Source: Synechococcus sp. M16CYN (GTDB taxonomy: Bacteria; Cyanobacteriota; Cyanobacteriia; PCC-6307; Cyanobiaceae). From it: a DNA stretch of 64,000 bases. Positions within the stretch are counted from its first letter, which is position 1, and the number at the start of each line of letters is the position of its first letter. The notes beneath the pieces were generated by a model. That model saw nothing but the letters and a program-made list of their open reading frames with translations, did not search any database and had not been told where the DNA came from. Below, one piece after another: positions 9,753 to 19,465 of this stretch. The position numbers were made by a program, and so were the translations under genes. The stretch covers positions 310,001 to 374,000 of the forward strand of contig NZ_AP029048.1 in NCBI RefSeq assembly GCF_040371545.1, read 5' to 3'.

Positions 9753-10092
9753 CCCAAACTCCTGCTGGAACGAGCAAAACGCTCAGTGGAGGCAAGCTAC
9801 TACAAGGGTTTTTTGGTCAGGGCTTGGTTAGCTGATGACCATCGTTTATGGCCATGGTTCCAGATGTGAAGATTGTATCGTTAGGGGGTTGCGACTGCAC
9901 TGCCCGCCGACATCTCGATTAATCACTCCTGATAAAAGAGTTTTTGGGCAAGGGCACACAGAAAACTATTCTCTTCCCAATGGCGACTGGTACGCGGGCA
10001 GTTCCATTAGGCCAACTGGAAGTCTAGGGCTCCCATTCTTTGTAATCAACTTTTGTATGGTTATTGACTTCACACCACGTCATTGAATGCAC
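9753..10092. other. Spacer upstream of sqdB
   Basis: About 340 bases between thiG (3' end) and sqdB (5' end), both on the minus strand. It should contain the sqdB promoter, but I cannot point to a convincing -10/-35 pair. A plus-strand open frame here has no family features and was not called. Confidence 0.4.
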
Positions 10093-10902
10093 TCACCTAA
10101 TCAATCCTGTAGTAGGGGAACTGGCTGAAGCTTGTAGACGACTTGGCAAGCGGCCCGCACGGTGCGCCATGCGCCCAGCAATTACAGCCTTCTTCATTGC
10201 TTCAGCCATTGCTGGAGGGTCGCCGGCCATGGCAATAGCACTGTTCACTAAGACGGCATCTGCCCCCATCTCCAAGGCCTGGGCAGCTTCGCTGGGCACG
10301 CCGATGCCAGCATCGACGATCACGGGAACGCTAACCTCTTCGATAAGCAGGCCGATGTTAGCGGCATTATTGAGACCCTGTCCAGATCCTATCGGTGATC
10401 CAAGGGGCATCACTGCAGCGCAGCCTACATCCTCCAACCGTCGTGCCAACAGGGGATCTGCATTGATATAAGGCAACACCGTGAACCCTTCTTGTACAAG
10501 TGTTTCTGCTGCTTGAAGGGTCCCGATTGGATCTGGCAATAGATAACTGTTGTCCGGAATAACCTCTAACTTGACGAAAGTGTTGTCTTCCTGGCCGGCC
10601 AGTTTTGCTAGCTCTCGTCCGAGTCTAGCGACACGAATAGCTTCTTCAGCATCGGTGCATCCCGCGGTATTTGGCAACATCCAGATGCGCGACCAATCGA
10701 TCGTTTCCATTAAGCCGGCATGACTAGTAGCCATTGTTTGAACCCTCCGCACCGCCACCGTCACCATTTCGCAAGCGGAGCGTTCGAGGCTATTTTGCAT
10801 TGATTTGATCGATGGGTATTTCCCCGTACCTGTAAACAGACGACTGATGAAAACGTGACCGCCGATAATGAGTGGATCCGATCCGGTGCAGGTGAAAACC
10901 AT
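10093..10902 (-). CDS. thiG: Thiazole synthase ThiG
   Basis: Forms the thiazole phosphate ring of thiamine from deoxyxylulose phosphate, dehydroglycine and ThiS-thiocarboxylate in the cytoplasm. A TIM-barrel protein of 269 residues. It has the family opening ([20 protein letters not shown]), the Schiff-base Lys (about residue 111, in [10 protein letters not shown]) and the phosphate-binding Gly-rich segments ([13 protein letters not shown] and [11 protein letters not shown]). ATG 10902 is preferred over a TTG five codons upstream. No thiS or thiO is next to it. It diverges from the plus-strand hypothetical gene with a very short gap. Confidence 0.94.
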   Translation of the reverse strand: MVFTCTGSDPLIIGGHVFISRLFTGTGKYPSIKSMQNSLERSACEMVTVAVRRVQTMATSHAGLMETIDWSRIWMLPNTAGCTDAEEAIRVARLGRELAKLAGQEDNTFVKLEVIPDNSYLLPDPIGTLQAAETLVQEGFTVLPYINADPLLARRLEDVGCAAVMPLGSPIGSGQGLNNAANIGLLIEEVSVPVIVDAGIGVPSEAAQALEMGADAVLVNSAIAMAGDPPAMAEAMKKAVIAGRMAHRAGRLPSRLQASASSPTTGLIR

Positions 10903-10955
10903 GACGCGCGTGAACAAAAGGGCTTACCGTGTTTCTCCATAATCCTTTGTTCTTC

Positions 10956-11480
10956 ATGCCGTTCCTGATTGCCATGGATCTCCTGGCTGGTAGTCAGGTG
11001 CCATTTCGGTATGACGTCCAGCCGCTTTCGGATCCAATTCCCCTTGAAATAAGTCACCAGCGGGTAAGGAATTTAGATCCTGTAGCACGCGCCACTGAGC
11101 TTGCATCCAGCCTTTCACGTCAATGGTGTGGAGCGTTTCAAACTTTTGATGGCAGTCCTGCAGTCAATGTGACACTGGGTCTAACTTCGCTTAAGGCGAT
11201 CGGCCAGATGGTTGACCTTAGAGGGGAAATAACCGTTGGATCCGTCACCACTCCGATTCAGGGCAACTTGCATGCGAAGTCAGATCAGCTTGATTTGATT
11301 CCCTTGGGCAATCCGCTCATTATGGGTGTTGAACCAGGCGGTATCTTTCTTGGCTTACAAGGCTTCAACCTAATGGGGTGGCAATCTCCGCGCTTAGCCA
11401 AGGCCCTTGATCCCAGCACCAAGCTGGGCGGCCGTTTGGAACTAGCCGATTCGTGTCAAACAGAGATGCCAACCAAATAG
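10956..11480 (+). CDS. Hypothetical protein divergent from thiG
   Basis: A product of about 174 residues if it starts at ATG 10956; a GTG at 10929 is also open. The N-terminus has a weak hydrophobic stretch. The remainder looks like a small beta-rich fold with many short strands (FDGSPAVNVTLGLTSL, MVDLRGEITVGS, GGIFLGLQGF) and contains two Cys (WCGAFQ and DSCQTE). I cannot assign a family, though it has the look of a conserved cyanobacterial protein. Divergent placement a few tens of bases from thiG may mean a shared promoter region. Confidence 0.7.
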   Translation: MPFLIAMDLLAGSQVPFRYDVQPLSDPIPLEISHQRVRNLDPVARATELASSLSRQWCGAFQTFDGSPAVNVTLGLTSLKAIGQMVDLRGEITVGSVTTPIQGNLHAKSDQLDLIPLGNPLIMGVEPGGIFLGLQGFNLMGWQSPRLAKALDPSTKLGGRLELADSCQTEMPTK

Positions 11481-11500
11481 CTTTGATGACCTGGTTGTAA

Positions 11501-12016
11501 TTAAACCTGTTTTTCTAATTTCTTTAGCCCCTTTTTGGCCGTTGAATTATTGGGTTCAAGCTCGAGCGTGCGTCTGTAGAGGACTATAGCCTCTTCGTTT
11601 CTGAAAAGTTTCTCTTGAGCAAAGGCAAGGTTATTAATCGCGACCGGATAATCTCCTTTAGCTCTCAACGCCACCTTGTAATGCTGGATGGCCCCCCTGT
11701 AGTCTTTCTGTGCTGCAAGTGCAAAGCCTAAAGCGTTTTCTATTAGTGCTTTGGCTTCATCAGGTTCGTCGTCAAGATGCTTCAGTGCTTGTTTAAGCGT
11801 CGCGGCGGCCTGCGGATAAAAACGCTTTCGGAGCTGGATAGAACCGAGTTCATAAAGGTCTGCAGCTCGACACGAAGCGGATGCTCCAACTTGTTCCAGC
11901 TGGATTAAACGTGCCTCGTCTCGACGGACACGAAGCAGTTGTCGACTAACAACAACTGCAATAACCAAGAGGAGGCCGACCAGGCCCAGTAGATAGACCT
12001 GGGGCAGTAGGTTCAC
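11501..12016 (-). CDS. TPR protein, Ycf37-like (photosystem I assembly)
   Basis: A 171-residue protein with an N-terminal membrane segment ([17 protein letters not shown]) and about three tetratricopeptide repeats in the remainder ([58 protein letters not shown]). Size, single anchor and TPR layout match Ycf37, which helps photosystem I assembly or stability in cyanobacteria and algal plastids. TPRs are generic, so this is a probable rather than certain call. It starts with GTG overlapping the rplT stop by 4 bases, so translation is coupled to ribosomal protein L20. Confidence 0.65.
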   Translation of the reverse strand: MNLLPQVYLLGLVGLLLVIAVVVSRQLLRVRRDEARLIQLEQVGASASCRAADLYELGSIQLRKRFYPQAAATLKQALKHLDDEPDEAKALIENALGFALAAQKDYRGAIQHYKVALRAKGDYPVAINNLAFAQEKLFRNEEAIVLYRRTLELEPNNSTAKKGLKKLEKQV

Positions 12017-12372
12017 AAGTTTGGGTGGGTTTTAGCCGTATGCGCGACGCTGGCAAAACTAGTGGGGTCAATTACTGCAAGCTGTGCCAGCATTTTACGA
12101 TTGATTTGCACATCAGCTTTTTTAAGGCCACCCATTAGCTGACTGTAGCTCAAACCATTTATGCGAGCAGCAGCATTGATCCGAACAATCCAAAGGCGAC
12201 GGAAGTCCCGTTTGCGACGACGGCGATCGCGATAGGCGTTGCAGAGAGCTTTCATGACTCGCTGATTCGCGGTACGAAATTGAGTACCGTTGCCACCACG
12301 GAAGCCACGGGCTAACCGAAGAATTTTATTGCGGCGCTTACGGGCAATATTGCCTCTCTTAACACGGACCAT
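12013..12372 (-). CDS. rplT: Large ribosomal subunit protein L20
   Basis: 119 residues, extremely basic N-terminal half ([20 protein letters not shown]) and the usual globular C-terminal domain ([20 protein letters not shown]). Binds 23S rRNA early in 50S assembly. It follows rpmI with a gap of about 50 bases. In many bacteria infC precedes this pair, but here infC lies about 44 kb away. Confidence 0.98.
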   Translation of the reverse strand: MVRVKRGNIARKRRNKILRLARGFRGGNGTQFRTANQRVMKALCNAYRDRRRRKRDFRRLWIVRINAAARINGLSYSQLMGGLKKADVQINRKMLAQLAVIDPTSFASVAHTAKTHPNL

Positions 12373-12419
12373 GGAGTTAGATCAGGTTTGGATGAACAAT
12401 GAATGCAAGCTTCCCTGCT

Positions 12420-12617
12420 TTAGGCGTAGGGCATCATCAGGGTTACGCGTTCTTCATCAGCGCGATCAACCACGGCTTTAGTGGCCAAATAACGCTTCTG
12501 TTTAGGCGTTTTATGGTCTAGCAAGTGGTTCCTGAAAGCATGCCGACGAAGAAATTTGCCGGTGCCGGTCGCTTTAAACCGCTTGGCGGCAGCTTTGCGG
12601 GTCTTCAGCTTGGGCAT
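12420..12617 (-). CDS. rpmI: Large ribosomal subunit protein L35
   Basis: 65 residues starting [18 protein letters not shown], the family signature, ending in the short acidic-hydrophobic tail ([10 protein letters not shown]). ATG 12617 is chosen over one four codons upstream because L35 proteins begin with this MPK segment. First gene of the rpmI-rplT-ycf37-like operon. Confidence 0.97.
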   Translation of the reverse strand: MPKLKTRKAAAKRFKATGTGKFLRRHAFRNHLLDHKTPKQKRYLATKAVVDRADEERVTLMMPYA

Positions 12618-12673
12618 TACTTTGATCAAAAGAGCGCGAAAAGCGACAATAAGTCCTGACGCGCTATTTGTTG

Positions 12674-14218
12674 ATGATTCGGCTGTTGTTACTGCCGATG
12701 CTCCTTGGGCTAATTTCCGGTTGTGGAGTTAGAGAGTTGGTTACACCTCGACCACAGCGGACGACTTCTAATGTATTGGCCACCCACCGCCCAGTACCTA
12801 CCCCTCCTCTGGTGTCAAGTGTGGCCCCCGTCCTTTGGGTAGCGCTTGCAAGCCACCTTGGTGCCCAAACGGCTGCCGCGCCACTACAACTGCGCAGTGC
12901 CGGCGCACCCATGAAGCTTTTCGATGGGTCTGGTCGGAGTTGGAGTGGCGTCAACTTTACAGTGCGGTGGCGATCAGTGCCGTTGTCAGCGTCGGTGACG
13001 CTATCACGACGGATCGCAGGTCCTTTCGCAAGTTTTGAATCAGCTGAACACATAGCGCAGCGTTGGCGTGCATTGGGGGTACGAGTGAGCGTGGCGCATC
13101 CCAGCGATTGGGAGGTTTGGGCTCCCGCAAATGCGATCACGCCCAAAGGGCTCGTGGTACGCGATTGGAGCCAGAGTGTTCAGGCTACAGTGGAGCCAGT
13201 ATTGAATGTCTCGGGTGAAGGTGACCAACTTCTAAAAGGGCCAGTTCAGATCGCAGCGCCCGACGGTCTGCTCTGGAATCAAGGTATATTCAGCGGACCC
13301 TTTAGGCTGCAGCGCGACGCTTACGGCAGCTGGTCTTTGGTGGAAGAAGTTCCCATAGAGCGCTACCTCAAGGGGGTAGTGCCCAACGAAATTGGAGCCT
13401 CATCACCAATAGCAGCATTGCAAGCCCAGGCAGTGCTTGCCCGTACGTGGGCTTTGGCTAATTGCCACCGCTTCCAAACCGATGGCTATCATCTTTGCAG
13501 CGACACCCAGTGCCAGGTATACAGTGACCCGCGTTTGGCGGGAGTAAATGTACAGCGGGCAATTGCAGCTACAAGCGGACATTTCTTAAGTAGAGAAGGC
13601 CAACCCATCAATGCTGTTTATCATGCTACAAATGGCGGCATAATAGCGGCGGGCTCTGAAGCCTGGGCCATGCAACCCCAGTCTTACTTGAGAGCAGCTG
13701 CTGACGGCGATAGCCGTTGGCAAGAGCGCCACCGCGTGCCGTTGCAACGGCCTCAGCAGGTATCTTCCTTATTGCTGGATAGTCTAGGCGCCTATGGAGC
13801 ACAACATCCGTCGTTTCGTTGGAGTCGAATCTTAACTGCTGACGAAATCCGCCAATCCATTGGTGCTTCTGTTGAACTATTGAGATCGCCATTGCAGTTG
13901 AACGTTCTACGACGAGGCGAGAGCGGCCGCGTCTTGGCCTTGCAGATTGCTGGCGCTAATGGGGCGAAGCCTGTGGTACTAGAGCTGGACCATATTCGAC
14001 GCACGCTTCGCCGTTTGCCCAGCACGCTGTTTGTAATTGAGCCACAGGGCACTGAACGTTGGCTGATACGTGGTGGTGGATTCGGTCATGGTGCAGGTTT
14101 GTCCCAGGCGGGGGCTATTGACCTGGCACGGCAAGGATGGTCTACAGAACAGATACTGCATCACTATTATCCCGGGACTGTTTACGGCCCGCTACCTGCT
14201 GTGGTGCGGTCCCCTTAG
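12674..14218 (+). CDS. SpoIID/LytB-domain lipoprotein (probable peptidoglycan amidase or lytic enzyme)
   Basis: A 514-residue exported protein. The N-terminus is a lipoprotein signal ([15 protein letters not shown]) with the lipid-attachment Cys at about residue 19. The C-terminal half is a SpoIID domain: [16 protein letters not shown] carries the conserved Glu associated with glycan-strand cleavage in SpoIID, and [21 protein letters not shown] and [19 protein letters not shown] are all family blocks. SpoIID domains occur widely in non-sporulating cyanobacteria, where they are assumed to remodel peptidoglycan. The exact substrate is not known. ATG 12674 is preceded by two in-frame TTG codons, which I did not use. 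The next gene starts 24 bases later. Confidence 0.88.
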   Translation: MIRLLLLPMLLGLISGCGVRELVTPRPQRTTSNVLATHRPVPTPPLVSSVAPVLWVALASHLGAQTAAAPLQLRSAGAPMKLFDGSGRSWSGVNFTVRWRSVPLSASVTLSRRIAGPFASFESAEHIAQRWRALGVRVSVAHPSDWEVWAPANAITPKGLVVRDWSQSVQATVEPVLNVSGEGDQLLKGPVQIAAPDGLLWNQGIFSGPFRLQRDAYGSWSLVEEVPIERYLKGVVPNEIGASSPIAALQAQAVLARTWALANCHRFQTDGYHLCSDTQCQVYSDPRLAGVNVQRAIAATSGHFLSREGQPINAVYHATNGGIIAAGSEAWAMQPQSYLRAAADGDSRWQERHRVPLQRPQQVSSLLLDSLGAYGAQHPSFRWSRILTADEIRQSIGASVELLRSPLQLNVLRRGESGRVLALQIAGANGAKPVVLELDHIRRTLRRLPSTLFVIEPQGTERWLIRGGGFGHGAGLSQAGAIDLARQGWSTEQILHHYYPGTVYGPLPAVVRSP

Positions 14219-14242
14219 AGTCCTGCCCACCCAAACCGGTGC

Positions 14243-15577
14243 ATGACCTCAAACGCTGCAACTAATGATCACCGCAGGGTGAAGTCTGCAGGATTTCTGT
14301 TCGCCTGCGGCTGCGCTGGAGCATCACCCCATTGGCTGGACTCAGCTCGTTCTCTTTGGCCTGCCATCAGTCTTGCTCTGTTACTCGGCGGATATGCTCT
14401 GAGAACAGTACTGCGTGGCAAGCTATTGCGTAGATCAGCTGCGCAGAGTCCCATTGTATCTCCTACGTCCTTGCAACCAGGAGATGTTCCTCCTCTCGAT
14501 GTGATTGTAGCCGCGCGAGATGAAGAAACAGTTGTCACGTGTTTGGTGGAGCGACTCATAAAGCTGCGCTACCCAGCTGATCGTCTTTCCATCTGGGTAG
14601 TCGACGACGGTAGCCTCGATCGCACCCCTGCCTTACTCGATTCCCTAGCGGATCGTCATCCGCGTTTAAATGTGATTCACCGGTCTAGAGATGCCGGTGG
14701 TGGCAAATCTGGTGCTCTGAACGCCGCACTAGCGCAACTCAAGGGAGACTGGTTGCTGGTGCTGGACGCCGACGCTCAGTTGCAAGGTGACCTGCTAGAA
14801 ATGGTTATGCCTTATGCCTTGGATAGTGGATGGTCTGCAGTTCAACTGCGTAAAGCGGTAGTTGATGCCGACCGCAATTGGCTAACACGATCGCAAGCAA
14901 TGGAAATGGCACTGGATGCTGTGATTCAAGCCGGCCGTTTGACGGGTGGTGGAGTTGCCGAGTTGCGAGGCAATGGTCAGCTAATCAAGCGTTCGGTTTT
15001 GGAAGCCAGTGGTGGCTTTAACGAAGACACCGTTACAGATGATTTGGATTTGAGCTTCCGTTTATTGACCAATGGAGCTCTTGTAGGGATTCTTTGGGAT
15101 CCACCGGTACAGGAAGAAGCAGTGGCCGAGTTGTCGGCATTATGGAAACAGCGCCAACGCTGGGCAGAAGGAGGTTTGCAACGGTTTTTTGATTACTGGC
15201 CTACACTGACATCTGCCCAACTCAGCCCTAATCAACGTTGGGACTTAGCCTGCTTTTTCTTGCTTCAGTACGGCTTGCCGGTGGTGTCCTTCGCGGATTT
15301 GAGCACAAGTGTAATTAGCCGGACCCCGCCCACATATTGGCCCCTATGCATAGTCGCCTTCAGTGTGTCGGCGGTGGCTTATTTGAAAGGTTGTCGGGGT
15401 GCGAATCAGGGTCCAGCTATTCCTTCCCCAGGATTTTGGAACCTTCTCGTGGCGATAGCCTATCTTGGGCACTGGTTTGTTGTGATTCCCTGGGTGACGC
15501 TACGGATGGCTTTCCTCCCAAAGCGTTTGGTTTGGGCCAAGACCAGTCACGGTGAGAAAGACCCGCTTCAGGTCTGA
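14243..15577 (+). CDS. Membrane-bound family 2 glycosyltransferase
   Basis: A 444-residue processive-type GT2 enzyme. It has an N-terminal membrane segment (about 38-57) and a GT-A domain with Asp121-Asp122, the DxD at Asp175-x-Asp177 (LVLDADAQL), a TDDLDLSF acceptor/catalytic motif (about 265-272) and Gln303-x-x-Arg306-Trp307. Two or three membrane helices follow. This layout resembles cellulose-synthase/NodC-like enzymes that extend and export polysaccharide, or simple lipid glycosyltransferases; substrate unknown. It follows the SpoIID-like gene by 24 bases, suggesting a shared envelope-related operon. Confidence 0.85.
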   Translation: MTSNAATNDHRRVKSAGFLFACGCAGASPHWLDSARSLWPAISLALLLGGYALRTVLRGKLLRRSAAQSPIVSPTSLQPGDVPPLDVIVAARDEETVVTCLVERLIKLRYPADRLSIWVVDDGSLDRTPALLDSLADRHPRLNVIHRSRDAGGGKSGALNAALAQLKGDWLLVLDADAQLQGDLLEMVMPYALDSGWSAVQLRKAVVDADRNWLTRSQAMEMALDAVIQAGRLTGGGVAELRGNGQLIKRSVLEASGGFNEDTVTDDLDLSFRLLTNGALVGILWDPPVQEEAVAELSALWKQRQRWAEGGLQRFFDYWPTLTSAQLSPNQRWDLACFFLLQYGLPVVSFADLSTSVISRTPPTYWPLCIVAFSVSAVAYLKGCRGANQGPAIPSPGFWNLLVAIAYLGHWFVVIPWVTLRMAFLPKRLVWAKTSHGEKDPLQV

Positions 15578-15624
15578 AGTCTTTCCATTGAAACTGAAAT
15601 GTTAGGGTCTCAATTGACCATCGC

Positions 15625-17475
15625 TCAATAGCTATCAGGATCAATATCCAACACCTGGCCATTGAATACATCAGCCAGATTTTTTGCTTCTCGATCGAGA
15701 ACCGAAAATGAATCTTTATCTGGTGATTGCTGAGCCATTGTCACTGTTTGAGATGTTGTTGGTGGTGAGGAATTTATTGGGACCGATTGTGTGTTTGTTG
15801 CCGGTGGAGTTGTATCTGTTTTTAAAAGTTGCTGTGTTTCAGGTTGTAATGCCGCTGGCTGTGATGAAGAAGAGGTTGGTCCAAAAAACTGTGTTGGAGT
15901 TAGAGGCAAAGGTACCGGTGTTGGCTGCAATGCGGCAGATGTTGATGGTATTTGGGTAGGGGTAACAGCACCGCTACTAGCTTCGATCACCAGTTGGCGA
16001 GACCCACCGAGAGACTTAGCCATCGCTTGTTCCAGCAGACCAGCGCGGCTCTGAACCATACCCACCCAGTTGCCAGCAACCCGCACCACAGCACGATTAG
16101 CATCTATGTGTGCCAGGTGTGCCTGCTGAGAAAGCAGCATGCGAGTGGACCGCAATTCCAGGCTTCCAAGGATCTGCTTCCACAGCTCAGGCAAACTGAC
16201 CCCGGCTGTTGATGTCGTAGCTGCAATCTCTTCCGGTGACTTTGGTGGAGTTACTCGTGCTGACGAAAGAGATTTTACTATTGGCGGAGTTAAGGATGTT
16301 GGCTCTGCTCCCGGTGTTTGGTTTATTATCGCCGCTTTAGAAGTCGAGGTTGTGACCACGGTTGAAGTTGTTGCCCGCACGGATTCTGTTAGCAGCCCTA
16401 GGAGCAGTACCTCAAACCAAAGACGTGGTTGAACGCTTTGACGCAGCTGCTGTTCTGACCCCCGTAGTTGTGCCTGCCAGTGCAGTAAACGTGTCCGCCC
16501 GATCGCTTGTGCTAGCTCTGGTAGTTGATCGCGGAACTGGGGCGAAACGCCAGTAAGTTCAGGCCGATTCGGTGCGGCGGCAATTAAAACTAGATCCCTC
16601 AAGATACCTGCCAGCCCCTGCAGTAGTGAACTTGGATCGCGACCCCGATCCAGCAGACTGCGTGCGGCTTCCAACAATGCTACTGGTTCGGCACCAGTCA
16701 TGGCCCTAACCAGCTCTAATAGTTCTTGTTCAGGTACTGCTCCCAGCATATCCCATACGGCGTCTGCTTCGATCGGTGGTGGTAGCAGGCTAAGCTGATC
16801 CAGAAGGCTTTCCGCATCGCGTAACCCCCCTTGGGACCGTTGTGCCACAACGTGAATAGCTTCTGGTTTGATCGCGATGGCCTCCTGCTCGGCGATCCAG
16901 CTCAGGTGTTTTTCGAGCGCTTCCAATGGAATGCGACGAAAGTCGAAACGCTGGCAGCGGCTGAGGATAGTAGGAAGCACTCGCTGTGGATCAGTAGTGG
17001 CAAGCACGAACACCACATTTGGTGGTGGCTCTTCTAGTGTCTTGAGCAGGGCATTGAATGCGGCAGTGGAGAGCATGTGGCACTCATCCACTACGTAGAC
17101 CTTGCAACGAGCTTGCACCGGTGCGAATCGCGAGCGTTCAATCAACTCGCGAATCTTGTCGACGCCGGTGTGTGAAGCGGCATCAATTTCAATCACATCA
17201 AGGGCTGTGCCTGTTGCGATTGTTCGACACAAGTCACAAGAGCCGCAGGGCTGTAGTGTCGGCCCTTCGCTGTTTTGACAGTTTAGCGAACGTGCCAGGA
17301 TTCGTGCGCTTGAGGTTTTGCCTGTCCCGCGAGGGCCACTGAACAAATAGGCGGGCGCAATTCGGTTGCTGGTCAACGCATTGCCAAGAGTAACTGTAAT
17401 TGCTTCTTGCCCTATAAGCTGATCGAAACGCTGAGGTCGATATTTGTGATGCAGCGGCCGGTAAATTGGATTCAT
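15625..17475 (-). CDS. dnaX: DNA polymerase III gamma/tau subunit
   Basis: Clamp-loader ATPase of 616 residues. It has the Walker A GPRGTGKT (47-54), a zinc module (Cys66, Cys77, Cys80, Cys83), Walker B ending Asp130-Glu131 (VVDECHML) and a sensor/arginine-finger SRC at 172-174. The C-terminal third is a long Ser/Thr/Pro/Gln-rich low-complexity region, then a short tail. That region probably links to polymerase and helicase. I saw no A-run frameshift site of the E. coli type. The stop faces the glycosyltransferase stop on the other strand, 47 bases apart. Confidence 0.97.
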   Translation of the reverse strand: MNPIYRPLHHKYRPQRFDQLIGQEAITVTLGNALTSNRIAPAYLFSGPRGTGKTSSARILARSLNCQNSEGPTLQPCGSCDLCRTIATGTALDVIEIDAASHTGVDKIRELIERSRFAPVQARCKVYVVDECHMLSTAAFNALLKTLEEPPPNVVFVLATTDPQRVLPTILSRCQRFDFRRIPLEALEKHLSWIAEQEAIAIKPEAIHVVAQRSQGGLRDAESLLDQLSLLPPPIEADAVWDMLGAVPEQELLELVRAMTGAEPVALLEAARSLLDRGRDPSSLLQGLAGILRDLVLIAAAPNRPELTGVSPQFRDQLPELAQAIGRTRLLHWQAQLRGSEQQLRQSVQPRLWFEVLLLGLLTESVRATTSTVVTTSTSKAAIINQTPGAEPTSLTPPIVKSLSSARVTPPKSPEEIAATTSTAGVSLPELWKQILGSLELRSTRMLLSQQAHLAHIDANRAVVRVAGNWVGMVQSRAGLLEQAMAKSLGGSRQLVIEASSGAVTPTQIPSTSAALQPTPVPLPLTPTQFFGPTSSSSQPAALQPETQQLLKTDTTPPATNTQSVPINSSPPTTSQTVTMAQQSPDKDSFSVLDREAKNLADVFNGQVLDIDPDSY

Positions 17476-17510
17476 ACGCCGCGAGCTTTGTAGTGAGCTT
17501 ACTAGGAGAT

Positions 17511-18143
17511 TTAAGCCTGAAACTTGAAAGCTCCTGGGGTGGATTTTAGAAAAGCATTGATTCTCTTCTTCAAGTCTTCAACAGCAGCCAGCTCATCTGC
17601 CAGGCCTTGCCCAGTGATCAGAAGCTGGTTATCGTGATTACTACTGGCTTGTTGCAACAAAATTTCTAGTTGCTTGAGTAATGCTTGGCGCAACTTTTCT
17701 AATTTAGCCACCCCATGGCCAGCGATTTGCCGGGTGTTATCGTTCAGCACACCACGTTGCACTAACAACTCAAGTCCATTGATTAGGACAGATGGCATTA
17801 ACCGACTGCAATAACGCGCTCGTCTAACAACCGAGTCTACTTGCCTACTGCGATGTCGTCCAGTTTTACACCAAGTGGCGAAATGTTCGCAGTTATTGAA
17901 AAGCAGATTATAATTTTGCTCACCAATTCGGCTCATGGCACGCCTTATGGTTATCCCCGCTGATAAAGGTTGCTGATACTTAATTACAGTAATTGGCTCA
18001 GCTTGAGAGAAATCTTTAAATGGGCTCCTTAGGATTTCTCGTCCCTCCAAATAATGAGCGACAGTGTTGTCGCCGAGGTCAATGCCGTGGTGGTTGAACA
18101 AACCGTGTTGGCGCGGCACCTGCAAGTGATCACCTACAGCCAT
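17511..18143 (-). CDS. LRAT-like (lecithin:retinol acyltransferase/NlpC-P60 fold) protein
   Basis: 210 residues. The N-terminal half has the permuted papain-like signature of LRAT proteins: a His-rich opening (QHGLFNHHGIDLGDNTVAHY, His18/His19/His30) and the nucleophile motif NNCEHFATW with Cys85. The C-terminal half is helical with a possible membrane-associating stretch (SVLINGLELLV) and coiled-coil character. Such proteins act as acyltransferases or thiol hydrolases on lipids. The substrate here is unknown, and no retinoid link is implied. It lies 35 bases before dnaX on the same strand and is followed upstream by a long AT-rich desert. Confidence 0.8.
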   Translation of the reverse strand: MAVGDHLQVPRQHGLFNHHGIDLGDNTVAHYLEGREILRSPFKDFSQAEPITVIKYQQPLSAGITIRRAMSRIGEQNYNLLFNNCEHFATWCKTGRHRSRQVDSVVRRARYCSRLMPSVLINGLELLVQRGVLNDNTRQIAGHGVAKLEKLRQALLKQLEILLQQASSNHDNQLLITGQGLADELAAVEDLKKRINAFLKSTPGAFKFQA

Positions 18144-19465
18144 AGTTGTTTATTTAATAGAAACATACCTAACCCAAACTATAGATGAAAATCAAGTGTT
18201 TTGACTAAACTGATTTCTTAAATGCACTAAACTGAACAGTTTAATTTAGCAACAAACACATGTCTAATTTGGATTTTTAATTATTTAATCTTAGCTTGCA
18301 ATCTTTATTTACTACATTATGGGGTTTTTAGATATTTTACTTCAATATCGCTTAGTGACAAATTAGCATTATAGTCTATAATATTTTATCTCATTAATAT
18401 GGCGAATCAAATAATATTAAATCTTTTAAAATTACACAACAATAGCTTTTGCTACTGATTTAGCAATATCTTAAGAAACTGAATATGAACTCCTTATTCT
18501 AGGTGTACTCACTAAACCAGTTCATTATTAGTATGATGAAGTTGTCGTTTACTATGTAGTCTTAAAGATTCAACTAGATCTGCAAATTATTGTCAGCTCT
18601 GAAGTAGGTTAGACAACTTATAAAGATATATATATTTTAATTTTTATTTCCGCAATACCAAAAATTTATAGATTTTTTCTTTTCACCAAGGACTAAAAAA
18701 TATTTGTCGACAATTTTTATCAGAGTTAATTAGTATTTAAGTCTCTTAAAAGTCAATCATATTTCTTATCTCGAGGAAAATGTATCCTCAGAAATTTAAT
18801 TTTAATTGCTACTAATTCAATTACTTTTTTAGAAAATTATTATCTCCTATGTTACTAATTTAAATCATTAATCATATAGGTATTAATCTGATTCTTTCTA
18901 GATGCTTAAATTAAGCCGAATAGTTACTTAACAATATTTGATAAAGATAATAAATATTTTACTTTGTTTATTTTTATTTCGCAATATAAATGCTAATAAT
19001 TAATAGAAACAAGTTTTTAGAAATCTATACTTTTGTCTCATTAGACTGTCTTGAAAAGATATTTAAAATTAAGTATGTGATTAGATTTATAGTTTAATAT
19101 ATTATTAAAACAGTTCTTTATCTAAAAAGCTTTTTAGAAAAACTTAAAAATATTTTCTAATATTAGTAGACTCGAGCAGGAATATGCTAATATTAGTTAT
19201 TAACTTATTGCTAATAAATCCAAAGCCTAAACAAATTCTAGTTATCAACCTTAAAAAAGACACTTTTAACAAAAGATTTGCCTACGCATTAATTTAGAGT
19301 ATGATTTTAATAATCTGCAATTTAGAATTAATTACCTACTAACACAGAAGAACGCCTGTTCTAACTGTAGAAGCTGGCATTCATGCTCCTAATTTATTTA
19401 GATATATTCTCACCTAAAATAAAGCAGACAATTCACATTAGTCTTGCTGTAGTTTCTCTAAAAAA
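18144..19465. other. 1.3 kb AT-rich desert
   Basis: No open frame of note on either strand and a strikingly low GC content, in sharp contrast to clpX and the LRAT gene on each side. I see a compact palindrome (TAAACTG AA CAGTTTA, 18229-18244) and a symmetric AGAACGCCTGTTCT at 19349-19362. It may be a fully eroded gene, or sequence that holds the LRAT-dnaX promoter at its lower end. Confidence 0.7.

Noticed and set aside
9835-10086. Plus-strand frame between thiG and sqdB
   Set aside because: No motifs, irregular composition, and it occupies the region that should hold the sqdB promoter.
19349-19362. AGAACGCCTGTTCT as a LexA-like SOS box
   Set aside because: Symmetric and reminiscent of Gram-positive boxes, but it lies downstream of clpX and far from any gene start; no target to regulate.
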